This document shows positions 1 to 8,748 of a stretch of 64,000 bases of DNA, piece after piece. Within the stretch, counting starts at the first letter, position 1; each line of letters opens with the position of its first letter. The position numbers and the translations under genes were made by a program. This DNA comes from Psychrobacillus sp. OK028. Its GTDB lineage: Bacteria > Bacillota > Bacilli > Bacillales_A > Planococcaceae. Under the pieces are notes generated by a model that made no database searches, had not been told where the DNA came from, and saw nothing but the letters and a program-made list of their open reading frames with translations. The stretch lies in the NCBI RefSeq assembly GCF_900103605.1, contig NZ_FNHY01000005.1, positions 1-64,000 of the forward strand, written 5' to 3'.

Positions 1-53
1 ATTAGGCATGCCGCCAGCGTTCGTCCTGAGCCAGGATCAAACTCTCCATAATA
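1..53 (-). rRNA. 16S ribosomal RNA gene, 5' end only (continues off the left edge)
   Basis: The reverse complement contains GAGAGTTTGATCCTGGCTCA, the universal start of bacterial 16S rRNA. The mature 5' end is placed at about position 53 by comparison with the usual Bacillus start, seven bases before GAGAG. The tRNA genes to the right lie upstream in the direction of transcription, so this looks like an rrn operon with its tRNA cluster in front. Confidence 0.97.
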
Positions 54-208
54 GAGAACTTAAAAAGCTCATTTTGTTTTGCTGGCATCATCATTAAATG
101 ATGTCCAAATTGTTTTGCTATCAGACTAACTAAGTTAGCAGATAGCTGTATGTCTTAACGTTTTGCATGTTCAGTTTTCAATGTTCAATATTCTATGGTA
201 TTAAATAA
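54..208 (-). other. 16S leader / tRNA-16S spacer
   Basis: This 155-base spacer separates the last tRNA (Gly) from the 16S start. It is AT-rich, holds no ORF, and contains TTGAAAACTGAAC, a tract common in Bacillus rRNA leaders near processing and antitermination signals. I saw no second good promoter, so the 16S may be cotranscribed with the tRNAs; that is an inference. Confidence 0.5.
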
Positions 209-282
209 TGGAGCGGGTGAAGAGAATCGAACTCTCATCATCAGCTTGGAAGGCTGAGGTTTTACCACTAAACTACACCCGC
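209..282 (-). tRNA. tRNA-Gly (anticodon TCC)
   Basis: This is a 74-base cloverleaf with acceptor arms GCGGGTG and CACCCGC and an encoded CCA tail. The anticodon loop is CTTCCAA, giving TCC. It is the last tRNA before the 16S gene. Confidence 0.96.
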
Positions 283-309
283 ATGTTATATGTTAAATTG
301 TTATGTGAC

Positions 310-396
<87 letters not shown>

Positions 397-460
397 TTAG
401 TAATTAATAGGACAAGGTTTATTATACACTCGAACACCTATAATGTCAATAACAATTTGA

Positions 461-533
461 TGAGCCATGTAGGATTCGAACCTACGACCCTCTGATTAAA
501 AGTCAGATGCTCTACCAACTGAGCTAATGGCTC
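461..533 (-). tRNA. tRNA-Lys (anticodon TTT)
   Basis: This is a 73-base cloverleaf with acceptor GAGCCAT/ATGGCTC and discriminator A. The anticodon loop is CTTTTAA, giving TTT. The CCA end is not encoded, unlike most of its neighbours. Confidence 0.96.
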
Positions 534-538
534 AAATA

Positions 539-613
539 TGGCTGGGGTACCTGGATTCGAACCAGGGCATGATGGAATCAAAATCCATTGCCTTACCGCT
601 TGGCTATACCCCA
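539..613 (-). tRNA. tRNA-Gln (anticodon TTG)
   Basis: This is a 75-base cloverleaf starting TGGGGTAT, with an encoded CCA. The anticodon loop is TTTTGAT, giving TTG. Confidence 0.96.
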
Positions 614-616
614 ACA

Positions 617-692
617 TGGCGGTCCCGACCGGGATCGAACCGGCGATCTCCTGCGTGACAGGCAGGCATGTTAACCGCTACACCACGGGACC
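617..692 (-). tRNA. tRNA-Asp (anticodon GTC)
   Basis: This is a 76-base cloverleaf with acceptor GGTCCCG/CGGGACC and an encoded CCA. The anticodon arm is CTGCCTGTCACGCAG, giving GTC. It lies three bases from tRNA-Gln. Confidence 0.95.
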
Positions 693-721
693 GTTCAAAA
701 ATATAAAGTAATAAAAGGTAA

Positions 722-793
722 TGACCCCTACGGGATTCGAACCCGTGTTACCGCCGTGAAAGGGCGGTGTCTTAACCGCTTGACCAAGGGGCC
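722..793 (-). tRNA. tRNA-Glu (anticodon TTC)
   Basis: This is a 72-base cloverleaf with acceptor GGCCCCT/AGGGGTC. The anticodon loop is CTTTCAC, giving TTC. CCA is not encoded. Confidence 0.96.
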
Positions 794-797
794 ATAA

Positions 798-872
798 TGG
801 CTCCGAAGGTAGGACTCGAACCTACGACCAATCGATTAACAGTCGATTGCTCTACCACTGAGCTACTTCGGA
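798..872 (-). tRNA. tRNA-Asn (anticodon GTT)
   Basis: This is a 75-base cloverleaf starting TCCGAAGT, with an encoded CCA. The anticodon loop is CTGTTAA, giving GTT. It is the first gene of the tRNA/rRNA transcription unit. Confidence 0.96.
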
Positions 873-908
873 ATAATTTAAGTCGTTTTGTTTTACTCGA
901 CTTTTTCT

Positions 909-937
909 ATTATAGAGAGGGTTTTGCAAAACGTCAA
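909..937 (-). promoter_or_regulatory. Sigma-A promoter of the tRNA/rRNA operon
   Basis: On the minus strand TTGACG and TATAAT are separated by exactly 17 bases. The -10 box ends 36 bases before tRNA-Asn and the -35 box lies 15 bases beyond the SprT-type gene's stop codon. The near-consensus boxes fit a strong stable-RNA promoter. Confidence 0.85.
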
Positions 938-951
938 CTGTTTTTTGAAAT

Positions 952-1422
952 TTATTTTAGATTTACCGAAGAAACTAATTTCAATTCTCCATAACACCTG
1001 CCACAACGGTATTTCTGTGTATTTAAACGAATTTTCCGATTATATGAGAGCGAGCATTTTGCACACATGTATGTATACCTTTTTGTAATCTTCCTTGTCT
1101 TTCTCTCTATTAATGTCGAACAAAATCTCGGTGAGTTAGTTGTTTTAAGTAGCTCACGAAAATCAGCATCCCGATGTTGATAGCCTTTTCCTTCAATATG
1201 TAAATGGTAATGACAAAGCTCATGTTTTATAACGCCTACCAATTCATCCATTCCGTATTTTTCGAATACTAACGGATTTATCTCTATATGATGTGATCTC
1301 AACATATATCTTCCACCGGTTGTTCTAAGCCGTTGGTTAAAATACGCTTTATGTTGAAAGTCTTTCCCAAATATCTCTTTCGATACACGACACACTAGCT
1401 CGTATAGTTTTTCATCTGACAT
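952..1422 (-). CDS. SprT-like metalloprotease-fold protein (YdcK type)
   Basis: The 156-residue protein has a zinc-binding HELCH motif (H67-E68-H71) in a SprT-like domain, followed by a C-terminal zinc ribbon with C120/C123 and C140/C143. SprT-family proteins are cytosolic and resemble the eukaryotic DNA-protein crosslink protease Spartan; the bacterial role is not firmly settled. The gene follows tex in the same direction, separated by a terminator-like hairpin, and precedes the tRNA cluster, the same order as ydcI-ydcK-trnS in B. subtilis. Length is normal for the family. The ATG start has a GGGGTGAG ribosome site just upstream. Confidence 0.9.
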   Translation of the reverse strand: MSDEKLYELVCRVSKEIFGKDFQHKAYFNQRLRTTGGRYMLRSHHIEINPLVFEKYGMDELVGVIKHELCHYHLHIEGKGYQHRDADFRELLKTTNSPRFCSTLIERKTRKITKRYTYMCAKCSLSYNRKIRLNTQKYRCGRCYGELKLVSSVNLK

Positions 1423-1438
1423 ATTAACTCACCCCTAT

Positions 1439-1482
1439 TTAAAAAGAGGTTGTCCAGTGGAATATCTCCAAAGGACAACTCT
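1439..1482 (-). terminator. Rho-independent terminator after tex
   Basis: On the minus strand AGAGTTGTCC pairs with GGACAACCTC across a 17-base loop, followed by TTTTT. It sits between tex and the SprT-type gene. Confidence 0.6.
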
Positions 1483-1487
1483 AAGAA

Positions 1488-3653
1488 TTACACTTGTTGT
1501 TCTGGAGGAAGCATCGTTAATGCAATTCTCCCTTTGTTAGCATCGAACTGTTCTACCCATACAGTGACTATATCTCCAAGTGAAACAACATCTAAAGGGT
1601 GTTTTACAAACCCTTTTTTTAGTTTGGAAATATGAACTAAGCCATCTTGTTTTACCCCGATATCAACAAATGCACCGAAATCTACAACATTTCTTACGGT
1701 TCCTTGCAACTCCATCCCTGTCTTTAAGTCCTCTAATTTGAGAACATCCTTTTTCAGGATAGGCTGTGGGAAAGCTTCACGAGGGTCACGTGCAGGCTTG
1801 ATCAATGTATCTACAATATCTTTTAGTGTGATTTCACCTATTTCTAATTCTTTACTTACCTCTTCTATTGAAATATTCTTTAAAGCCTCTTCAGCTTCCT
1901 TTGTACCTATTTGTGTTTTCTTTAGTCCCGCAATTTCCAGTACCTGCTCCGCTGCCTTATAGCTTTCCGGATGGATACCAGTTGCATCAAATGGATTCTT
2001 TGCATCGGGCACTCGTAAAAATCCAATTGCTTGTTCATATGTTTTGGCACCAAGACGTGGAATTTTCTTGAGTTGGGCGCGAGAGGTGAATCTCCCCTGT
2101 TCGTTTCTCATATTCACAACGTTTTCTGCGACTGTTTTAGAGAGACCAGAAACGTATTGTAATAGGGATGCCGATGCTGTATTTACATTTACTCCGACTT
2201 GGTTAACTGCTGTTTCTACTATAAAGGAGAGCGATTCCGATAATTTTTTCTGTGAAACATCATGCTGGTATTGCCCAACTCCTACTGCTTTTGGATCTAT
2301 TTTTACTAGTTCTGCAAGAGGATCCTGTAATCTTCTCGCAATGGAGACGGCACTACGCTGCTCCACTTGTAGATCTGGAAACTCGTTACGTGCAGTTTCA
2401 GATGCTGAATACACACTGGCACCTGCTTCATTTACTATTACATATGCTACTTCTGACTCTGCTTCTTTTACGCAGTCCACTATGAATTGTTCTGTTTCGC
2501 GGGAAGCAGTTCCATTTCCAATAGCGATTAAGGATATCGGGTATTTTTTTAAATACGCAAGCACTTTTTTCTTTGATCCGTCCACATCCATTTTAGGTGC
2601 ATGTGGATAAATAGCTGAAACCTCTAAAAGCTTTCCTGTATCATCAACAACCGCGAGCTTACACCCTGTACGATAGGCTGGATCGACTCCTAGAATTACT
2701 TTTCCTTTCAAAGGTTGCTGTAATAGTAAATTACGTAGGTTTTCCGAGAAAATATGGATTGCCTGCGCTTCTGCTTTTTCTGTAAGTTCTGCACGAATTT
2801 CTCGCTCTACAGAGGGCTGAATTAATCGTTTATACGAATCTTCAATCGCCAATTCGATCTGCTCCACTGCACTACTAGAAGAGGATTTAACCCACTGCGC
2901 TTTCATTACATTAGTCACTTTTTCAATCGGAACATGAAGACCAACTTTCAGAATATCCTCTTTTTCTCCTCGATTTAAAGCTAGTATACGATGAGGGACA
3001 ATCTTTTTCACCGGTTCTTCGTACTCGTAATACATTTCAAATACATTCTTTTCGTCTAGCTCGGCTTTTTTAACAGACGCAATAATTTTACCGTCTGCTC
3101 GGGTAATATTGCGAATCTGTTCGCGTATTTTAGCATCGTCGGCGAATTGCTCTGCGAGGATGTCCCTTGCACCAAGTAAAGCTTCATCTACAGATAAAAC
3201 TTCTAAGTCTTCATTCAGAAATTCTTCTGCTAATACAGCTACGGGCTCCTTAGGGAAAGTCATTATTAAAGCAGCTAGTGGTTCTAATCCTTTTTCTTTT
3301 GCAATAGTAGCTTTCGTTCTACGTTTTTGTTTATATGGACGATATAAATCTTCTAATCGCTGCAGTACTGTCGCATTATTAATAGAAGTAGTCAACTCTT
3401 CGGTTAATTTTCCTTGTTCCTCAATCAAGCGAAGGATTTCTTCTTTTCTTTGCTCCAGCTGTTGTATGTAGTTATAGCGGTCCTCGACGGCTTTAATTTG
3501 GACTTCGTCTAAAGATCCTGTCTGTTCTTTTCTATATCGAGCGATGAAGGGAACCGTATTCCCCTCTTCTAGCAATTTTATAACCTGTTCTGCTTGCGAT
3601 GTTTTGACACCTGTATCTTTTGAAACAAGTTGGAGCATCTTTTTTATTTCCAA
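1488..3653 (-). CDS. tex: Tex family S1 RNA-binding transcriptional accessory protein
   Basis: This is a full-length Tex protein of about 721 residues. It shows the N-terminal Tex helical region (EEGNTVPFIARYRKE), a YqgF/RNase H-like fold around residues 320-450 (LGVDPAYRTGCKLAVVD), helix-hairpin-helix repeats around 490-560, and a C-terminal S1 domain (GTVRNVVDFGAFVDIGVKQD). Tex proteins bind nucleic acid and influence transcription; the exact activity is unclear. The reading frame opens at a GTG at 3662, but that lies against the AAAGGAC ribosome site. The TTG at 3653 is better spaced and gives LEIKK, which aligns with the usual start of this family. It lies downstream of rsbX on the same strand, as in B. 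subtilis. Confidence 0.93.
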   Translation of the reverse strand: MEIKKMLQLVSKDTGVKTSQAEQVIKLLEEGNTVPFIARYRKEQTGSLDEVQIKAVEDRYNYIQQLEQRKEEILRLIEEQGKLTEELTTSINNATVLQRLEDLYRPYKQKRRTKATIAKEKGLEPLAALIMTFPKEPVAVLAEEFLNEDLEVLSVDEALLGARDILAEQFADDAKIREQIRNITRADGKIIASVKKAELDEKNVFEMYYEYEEPVKKIVPHRILALNRGEKEDILKVGLHVPIEKVTNVMKAQWVKSSSSSAVEQIELAIEDSYKRLIQPSVEREIRAELTEKAEAQAIHIFSENLRNLLLQQPLKGKVILGVDPAYRTGCKLAVVDDTGKLLEVSAIYPHAPKMDVDGSKKKVLAYLKKYPISLIAIGNGTASRETEQFIVDCVKEAESEVAYVIVNEAGASVYSASETARNEFPDLQVEQRSAVSIARRLQDPLAELVKIDPKAVGVGQYQHDVSQKKLSESLSFIVETAVNQVGVNVNTASASLLQYVSGLSKTVAENVVNMRNEQGRFTSRAQLKKIPRLGAKTYEQAIGFLRVPDAKNPFDATGIHPESYKAAEQVLEIAGLKKTQIGTKEAEEALKNISIEEVSKELEIGEITLKDIVDTLIKPARDPREAFPQPILKKDVLKLEDLKTGMELQGTVRNVVDFGAFVDIGVKQDGLVHISKLKKGFVKHPLDVVSLGDIVTVWVEQFDANKGRIALTMLPPEQQV

Positions 3654-3723
3654 AACGAACACGTCCTTTCTTTATAGTACTCATTTTACCATATCTGTCG
3701 TCTTCTAGAAAAAGACAGAACAA

Positions 3724-3753
3724 AAAAAGCTTACCCTAAATTAGAGTAAGCTT
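3724..3753 (-). terminator. Terminator of the sigB operon
   Basis: On the minus strand AAGCTTAC pairs with GTAAGCTT and is followed by seven T residues. It overlaps the last codons of rsbX, closing the rsbR-rsbX operon. Confidence 0.8.
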
Positions 3754-4337
3754 CCTACTATAAATGTGGAGTCGTCGCCATGTTCAATCTCTTGATAAAC
3801 GGTTTGATAGAGACATGCGGCATTCGCTGCATTTTTAATAGTAGATTTTGGACTTTTCATCACTACACCATCTGAATGCAGCATGAACAAGTCATTTTTG
3901 TCACAAGCATACGTTTGAGTATTTGTCTTTTGTTTTCTTCCTGACAAATAACCCATAACTGGTAAAGGATAAATCATTTTATCAGTAGCTCGTTTATACA
4001 TATAAAACTTCACATTCCCTACACAACTGTAGGATATAGTTTGGTTTTTATAATCTATTTTAACTAGTGCTACTGCAGCTCCTCGTTTTTGAAGCATCAA
4101 ATCATTGCAACGTAACAATAGTTCGTCTAAAGTTTCTTCTTTATATTGCTCTAAAATTTCTGGGATTATATCAGCGGACTCTTTAGCTACTGGGCCATTC
4201 CCTAATCCATCGGCAATAGCACAAAGCATAAAATCATCAGTCTTTGTAATATAATACGTATCTCCAGATTCTAAATTTCCACTTTTGGCTTCCTGATATA
4301 CAAATAAATCTACTTTGTCATCTGAGAAATCAATCAA
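3741..4337 (-). CDS. rsbX: RsbX, PP2C-type phosphatase that resets the stressosome
   Basis: The 198-residue protein is a compact PP2C phosphatase: IADGLGNGPVA holds the metal-binding Asp and HSDGVV the second acidic motif. In B. subtilis, RsbX dephosphorylates RsbS and RsbR to end the stress signal. The start is a TTG that overlaps the sigB stop (TTGA) behind AGGTGGAG, so translation is probably coupled to sigB. It is the last gene of the sigB operon, and its stop lies inside the terminator hairpin. Confidence 0.92.
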   Translation of the reverse strand: MIDFSDDKVDLFVYQEAKSGNLESGDTYYITKTDDFMLCAIADGLGNGPVAKESADIIPEILEQYKEETLDELLLRCNDLMLQKRGAAVALVKIDYKNQTISYSCVGNVKFYMYKRATDKMIYPLPVMGYLSGRKQKTNTQTYACDKNDLFMLHSDGVVMKSPKSTIKNAANAACLYQTVYQEIEHGDDSTFIVGSLL

Positions 4338-5119
4338 TTTACTACTCCACCTGACGATAAAATTGCTTCTTGTAATTTTTTTATAGCTTTCCGTTGGATT
4401 CGAGAAACGTGCATCTGAGAGATCCCAAGGCGATCCCCAGTTTCCTTTTGACTTAGCTGCTCCATATATGTAAGTTGAATAATTTCTTTCTCTCGATCAG
4501 ACAAAACATTGAGTGCATTGGCTACAAGTAAACGTTGATCAGTTTTCTCGTACTCGCCATCTGTTTTACCAATTACATCAAATAGCGTAATGGTACTACC
4601 ATCGGAATCCGATTCAAGAGAATGATCCATAGAAAGAGCTTGATAGCTTTTACCCATTTCCATCGCTTCTAATACATCTTCTACATCTACCCCTAAAAAA
4701 TCTGCTATTTCTGGGATGATAGGGGAGCGTTGAAATTCCACCGTTAGTGTTTCAACTGCCACTCGGATACGTGGTCCTAGTTCTTTTATACGTCTTGGAA
4801 CATGCACTGCCCAAGTTTTATCTCTTAAAAAGCGTTTTATCTCACCTATAATTGTCGGAATTGCAAAAGCTTCAAAGTTTTTACCGAAAGATGGATCATA
4901 TCTTCGGATAGCTCCAAGTAGACCAAGCATTCCTACTTGAGCAATATCCTCATGATGTGACTTACCATTAGAATATTTTCGAGCAATAGATTCAACCAAC
5001 CTAGTGTAATTTAACACTAAATTTGTTTGAGCCTCTTCACTTTCCGTCTCTTGATATTCTTTGATCCATTCCAATATTTTCTCTTTCGATTCTTTATTAG
5101 GAAGGGATGTGTTCGACAT
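4334..5119 (-). CDS. sigB: General stress sigma factor SigB
   Basis: This is a sigma-70 family factor of 261 residues with region 2 (EDIAQVGMLGLLGAIRRYDP; FEAFAIPTIIGEIKRFLRDK), region 3 and a region 4 helix-turn-helix (SQKETGDRLGISQMHVSRIQ). These blocks are nearly identical to B. subtilis SigB. It directs RNA polymerase to general stress promoters of the form GTTTAA-N12-15-GGGTAT, several of which occur in this window. The frame begins two codons upstream (5125), but ATG at 5119 is better spaced from AGGTGG. The gene overlaps the 3' end of rsbW. Confidence 0.96.
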   Translation of the reverse strand: MSNTSLPNKESKEKILEWIKEYQETESEEAQTNLVLNYTRLVESIARKYSNGKSHHEDIAQVGMLGLLGAIRRYDPSFGKNFEAFAIPTIIGEIKRFLRDKTWAVHVPRRIKELGPRIRVAVETLTVEFQRSPIIPEIADFLGVDVEDVLEAMEMGKSYQALSMDHSLESDSDGSTITLFDVIGKTDGEYEKTDQRLLVANALNVLSDREKEIIQLTYMEQLSQKETGDRLGISQMHVSRIQRKAIKKLQEAILSSGGVVN

Positions 5120-5567
5120 TTTCATCCACCTGCTCTACTCCGACATGTTTCGTCATAAATACAGTAACACCTTCTTGGTGATGGACTTTCACTTCATCCA
5201 TTAATGTCTCGATTAAATATAAACCAAGACCGCCTTCTCTTAAGAAGGAACCTTCTTCTAAATCATGATATGGACCAACTTTTGCTTTTGTTTCTTCAAA
5301 GTCAAAACTTTTACCATGATCTGCTACCATGATTTCTATTTTTTCCTCATATAATGCGCAGCCAATAACAACTTCGCCCTCTTCATTATCCGCATATGCA
5401 TGTTGAACAGCATTTGTAATTGCTTCACTTGCAGCAATTTTCAAATCTTCTATATCGTCATACGTAAATCCGATGCGATTGGCTAAACCAGAAATTGTAA
5501 GTCGCGCAACGCTAACATATTGAGGCTTCGCAGGAACTCGGATTTCAACATAATCAAACGGTTTCAT
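5097..5567 (-). CDS. rsbW: Anti-sigma-B factor and serine kinase RsbW
   Basis: This 156-residue GHKL-type kinase has the N box (EAITNAVQHAY), the G1 box (VADHGKSFDF) and a glycine-rich lid (REGGLGLYLIETLMD). RsbW binds SigB to keep it inactive and phosphorylates RsbV; unphosphorylated RsbV releases SigB. The ATG start overlaps the end of rsbV by 14 bases, with AGGTGA eight bases or so upstream, typical coupling within this partner-switching operon. Confidence 0.95.
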   Translation of the reverse strand: MKPFDYVEIRVPAKPQYVSVARLTISGLANRIGFTYDDIEDLKIAASEAITNAVQHAYADNEEGEVVIGCALYEEKIEIMVADHGKSFDFEETKAKVGPYHDLEEGSFLREGGLGLYLIETLMDEVKVHHQEGVTVFMTKHVGVEQVDENVEHIPS

Positions 5568-5901
5568 CTATTTTCACCTCTTTATCTGTAGCCTGAATAT
5601 CCATAATTTCAACTAGACCAGTAATATCGAATAAGCGTTTTAATCTAGATGAAAGTCCTGTTAACTCCATATGACCGTTCGCAGCATTTACGGTTTTATA
5701 AAAACCAACAAAAACTCCTAGTCCTGTACTATCCATATATGAAACATCCGTTAGATTCAATTCAACATGTAAGTCTTTCTGTAAGTTTAGTTCCGCAAGT
5801 TTCTCTCTTAGCATTGGCGCTGTGAAAGCGTCAATCTCTCCACCGATTAATCCTTTAATGTGTAACTCATCTACTTTTTGTAGTTCAACTGATATATTCA
5901 T
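5554..5901 (-). CDS. rsbV: Anti-anti-sigma factor RsbV
   Basis: The 115-residue STAS-domain protein has the phosphoacceptor serine in DVSYMDSTGLGVFVGFYK. When RsbU dephosphorylates this serine, RsbV binds RsbW and frees SigB. It is the first gene of the SigB-autoregulated part of the operon: a good SigB promoter lies just upstream at 5945-5970. The ribosome site is CGGGGGAT. Confidence 0.95.
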   Translation of the reverse strand: MNISVELQKVDELHIKGLIGGEIDAFTAPMLREKLAELNLQKDLHVELNLTDVSYMDSTGLGVFVGFYKTVNAANGHMELTGLSSRLKRLFDITGLVEIMDIQATDKEVKIDETV

Positions 5902-5944
5902 TTTAGTTATCCCCCGTTTTTCCTATTAACAATATATAGTCTGT

Positions 5945-5970
5945 ATACCACCAAACAGTCTTTAATAAAC
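5945..5970 (-). promoter_or_regulatory. SigB-dependent promoter upstream of rsbV
   Basis: On the minus strand GTTTAT and TGGTAT are separated by 14 bases; each box matches the SigB consensus (GTTTAA, GGGTAT) at five of six positions. It lies in the rsbU-rsbV gap, exactly where B. subtilis has its autoregulatory SigB promoter. Confidence 0.75.
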
Positions 5971-5976
5971 CTTCTA

Positions 5977-6975
5977 TTACTTCTTTTTGAAAATAACGAG
6001 TGTAAAATCATCCCGTTGCTCAAACTCCTGTAATTCCTCCAGCTTATGAAACACATATTCAACCATATCTTGAGCGGACTGATCTCTAACACTTTCGATG
6101 ATATCCATCACGGTATTTTGGTCAATGAACCCATCTTTTGAACGACACTCGGTTACACCATCGGTCATCATAACTATAAAATCATCTTTTTCTAAAGTAA
6201 TAGTATGCTGTTCATACTTTACATTAGAAATGACGCCTAATAATAACCCTTTTGCTTGTAATTCTGTAAAACTATTAGACTTTGCACAATAAAATAAAGG
6301 TGGTTCGTGTCCAGCTGATGCATATGTAAACACACTTTGCGACGTATCATAAGTTCCATAAAACATAGAGATAAACATTGAATCACTTACACTTTTTTCA
6401 ACGATTCTATTAATGACGTCTAATACAACGACGGGTTCCGTTTTCGCTCCATTCAAACTATCCATCCCGTATTTAATCATGGACATGCATAGGGCGGCAG
6501 GAATTCCTTTCCCGATTACGTCAGCAACAGCGATACCTACCGTTGTATCATCATTTAGAAAATGCGTATAATCACCATTCATTTCTTTTGCAGGAACAGA
6601 GATCATCCCGATATCCAAATCATTCATCTCCGGCACCTTTGTTTTCAACAACGTTTGTTGAACATTAGATGCTAGCTCCATCTCCATCTTAAAGTTTTCC
6701 TGTTTTTTTATTAATGTTTGATGTTCTTTCAATGCTAGTCCATATCTAATCATCACTTCTATTAATAAATCAAAAGAATGACTAACATCATTTGGTAAAT
6801 CAGGCATAAGCTCTTCTAGAGAAGCCTTATGTATACTTATAACTTCCTCAGGAGAAATATTTTTTTGTATGAGTTGTCTACTGAAATTCTGACCCTCATA
6901 CAAATTGTGTTCCGTTTGTCTTTCTGTATATTGCTTCAAAATTTCTTTGTATTGTCTCTTAAACTCTTGAGGCAT
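5977..6975 (-). CDS. rsbU: RsbU, PP2C phosphatase of phospho-RsbV
   Basis: The 332-residue protein has an N-terminal helical RsbT-binding domain (about 1-110) and a C-terminal PP2C domain with metal-binding motifs GDYTHFL, VADVIGKGIPAAL and MMTDGVTECR. RsbT released from the stressosome activates RsbU, which dephosphorylates RsbV and so frees SigB. It follows rsbT by 16 bases. The AGGAGG ribosome site is 12 bases from the ATG, rather long, which may lower its expression. Confidence 0.95.
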   Translation of the reverse strand: MPQEFKRQYKEILKQYTERQTEHNLYEGQNFSRQLIQKNISPEEVISIHKASLEELMPDLPNDVSHSFDLLIEVMIRYGLALKEHQTLIKKQENFKMEMELASNVQQTLLKTKVPEMNDLDIGMISVPAKEMNGDYTHFLNDDTTVGIAVADVIGKGIPAALCMSMIKYGMDSLNGAKTEPVVVLDVINRIVEKSVSDSMFISMFYGTYDTSQSVFTYASAGHEPPLFYCAKSNSFTELQAKGLLLGVISNVKYEQHTITLEKDDFIVMMTDGVTECRSKDGFIDQNTVMDIIESVRDQSAQDMVEYVFHKLEELQEFEQRDDFTLVIFKKK

Positions 6976-6991
6976 ACTTTTAACTTACCTC

Positions 6992-7393
6992 CTATCTCAG
7001 CAACTTAGTTGCACTAATCGTTGTACCTTCTCCTAGAACAGTTTCAATCTTAAAGTCATCCATTAGTCTCTTTACACCTGGTAAACCGGCGCCAAGACCG
7101 CCTGATGTTGTATATCCATCTTCCATCACTTTACGAACATCTGGGATTCCTGGCCCCTTATCAGATGCAATGACTAATAGACCTCTTAGATTTCCTTCTG
7201 TAATTTGTCTAATTTCTATTTTACCTTTGCCTGCATATAAGTATATGTTACGAGCAAGCTCACTTATCGCTGTTGTAATTCGAGCTTGGTCAACTGTACC
7301 GAAGCCTACATCTTTTGCTTCATTTCTTCCAAGTTGCCTTGCAGCAACGATATCCCATTCAGTTATTATATCAACAGAAGACCTTAAGTTCAT
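6992..7393 (-). CDS. rsbT: RsbT, switch serine/threonine kinase of the stressosome
   Basis: This 133-residue GHKL kinase shows the N box (ISELARNIYLYAGKG), G1 motif (SDKGPGIPDV) and glycine-rich lid (TSGGLGAGLPGVKRLMDD). It phosphorylates RsbR and RsbS under stress, leaves the complex and switches on RsbU. It lies six bases after rsbS with a GAGGAC ribosome site. Confidence 0.95.
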   Translation of the reverse strand: MNLRSSVDIITEWDIVAARQLGRNEAKDVGFGTVDQARITTAISELARNIYLYAGKGKIEIRQITEGNLRGLLVIASDKGPGIPDVRKVMEDGYTTSGGLGAGLPGVKRLMDDFKIETVLGEGTTISATKLLR

Positions 7394-7399
7394 AATGGA

Positions 7400-7762
7400 C
7401 TAGTCCTCCAATTCTCGTTCTAATTTTTCCAATCCATTTTCTAAGTCTAGAGCCGTGACTACATTCTCCAGTCTAATTCCTAGCTCGATCAGTGTAATTG
7501 CAACAGCAGGTTGAATGCCTGTTATTACTACTTTCGCACCCATTAGACCAGACATACTAATAACATCGCCTAATACCTTCGCGATGAATGAATCGATAAA
7601 GTCAATCGGCGTAAGATCCAGTACTACTCCTCTTGCAGCAGTTGTATGAAGCTTGTCCAACAAATCTTCTTGAAAAGATAGCGCAGTTTGATCATCTAAC
7701 TCCCATTGAATTGAAACGATTAAACAGTCTCTTAATTTTAAAATAGGTATTCTCGTCATCAT
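7400..7762 (-). CDS. rsbS: RsbS, STAS antagonist and stressosome scaffold
   Basis: The 120-residue STAS protein has the phosphoacceptor region [15 protein letters not shown]. RsbS and RsbR build the stressosome and hold RsbT until RsbT phosphorylates them. The ATG shares one base with the rsbR stop (TAATG) and has AGAGGTGA seven bases upstream. A second ATG codon follows immediately. Confidence 0.95.
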   Translation of the reverse strand: MMTRIPILKLRDCLIVSIQWELDDQTALSFQEDLLDKLHTTAARGVVLDLTPIDFIDSFIAKVLGDVISMSGLMGAKVVITGIQPAVAITLIELGIRLENVVTALDLENGLEKLERELED

Positions 7763-8598
7763 TATGCATTCACCTCTACTATTGCTCGATTGGTCATTGC
7801 TAGGGCTTGTTCTACCCCTTTTTGTAAAGTACTTGTTGTTGTGAAATCATTTAGATTAATACCGAGCGTCACGATTGTTTGGGCAATTTCCGGACGGATT
7901 CCCACGAGCATACATTTGGCTCCAACTAGACGAACAGCATCTGCTGCTTGAATAATATGATGAGCAACCATCGTATCTACTACTGGAACTCCTGTAATAT
8001 CTAGTAATACTACTTCTGCCCGGTGCTTGACCACTCCTTGGAGTAGGTTTTCCATTATTAGTTTTGCTCGTTCTGTATCAATTGTACCAACTAAAGGCAT
8101 TACTGAGATTTTCTCAAAGACAGGGATTAACGAAGCAGAAAGCTCTTGTAAGGCAATTTTTTGTAAGCTCACTGTTTTTTCCCACACAACAGAATAGGCA
8201 TCCACAATACTATGGTTTAAAGGAGTAATCCAATTAGTTAATATTTCTTTATGTGTTTGAAAATCTCCTTCATTTAAGTACTCTATTTCGTCCATTTTTT
8301 CATATACTACTTCTGTAAAGTTCGTTAGTGCTTTTAATACAAAAGAAATGGACCATCCATAACGGACAACTTGAACGGAGAATTCATTTAACTTCGCTGT
8401 GTATGTTGAACTTTCTTCCGTCAGGCTAGAAACCATTAACTCGCCGAATTCACGGACCGTATTGTCAATAATATTATTCGACATGATTTGGAAAAAGCGA
8501 TCGTCCTCCTCTTCTTCCATTTTGATTCGCCAATTTTTTAAAATTTCGTCGATGTTATCATTTATATATGTAGCAATTCTTTTATTCATCGTTTCCAT
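7762..8598 (-). CDS. rsbR: RsbR, stressosome sensor/co-antagonist
   Basis: The protein has 278 residues: a variable N-terminal non-heme-globin-like sensor domain (about 1-150) and a C-terminal STAS domain with the conserved [18 protein letters not shown] segment. It forms the stressosome with RsbS. The open frame extends further upstream, but METMNKR at 8598 has GAGGGG in front and matches the family start; ATG at 8589 is an alternative. Only one rsbR paralogue is present here. Confidence 0.93.
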   Translation of the reverse strand: METMNKRIATYINDNIDEILKNWRIKMEEEEDDRFFQIMSNNIIDNTVREFGELMVSSLTEESSTYTAKLNEFSVQVVRYGWSISFVLKALTNFTEVVYEKMDEIEYLNEGDFQTHKEILTNWITPLNHSIVDAYSVVWEKTVSLQKIALQELSASLIPVFEKISVMPLVGTIDTERAKLIMENLLQGVVKHRAEVVLLDITGVPVVDTMVAHHIIQAADAVRLVGAKCMLVGIRPEIAQTIVTLGINLNDFTTTSTLQKGVEQALAMTNRAIVEVNA

Positions 8599-8696
8599 AC
8601 TTCCCCTCGTTGAATATTCGTAATTATATTGTACAGAACTTCCTCTTAGATTACACCTTTTATACATTTTTTTGTTATGAGAAGGTTTTTTTTCTA

Positions 8697-8737
8697 CTAA
8701 AAAACACAATGTGTTTTTGTCGGTTCCACATTGTGTT
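8697..8737 (-). terminator. Terminator between mazF and rsbR
   Basis: On the minus strand AACACAATGTG pairs perfectly with CACATTGTGTT across a 13-base loop, followed by a T run. It separates the alr-mazEF unit from the sigB operon, so part of rsbRSTU transcription probably starts beyond it, although I found no convincing promoter there. Confidence 0.75.
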
Positions 8738-8748
8738 CTTACTATGTA

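Noticed and set aside
797-1088. Two open frames on the plus strand over tRNA-Asn and the tRNA promoter
   Set aside because: They overlap tRNA-Asn, the tRNA/rRNA promoter and the 3' end of the SprT-type gene.
2044-2610. 188-codon open frame on the plus strand opposite tex
   Set aside because: It lies entirely antisense to tex, shows no family motif and has no ribosome site; a shadow of the real gene.
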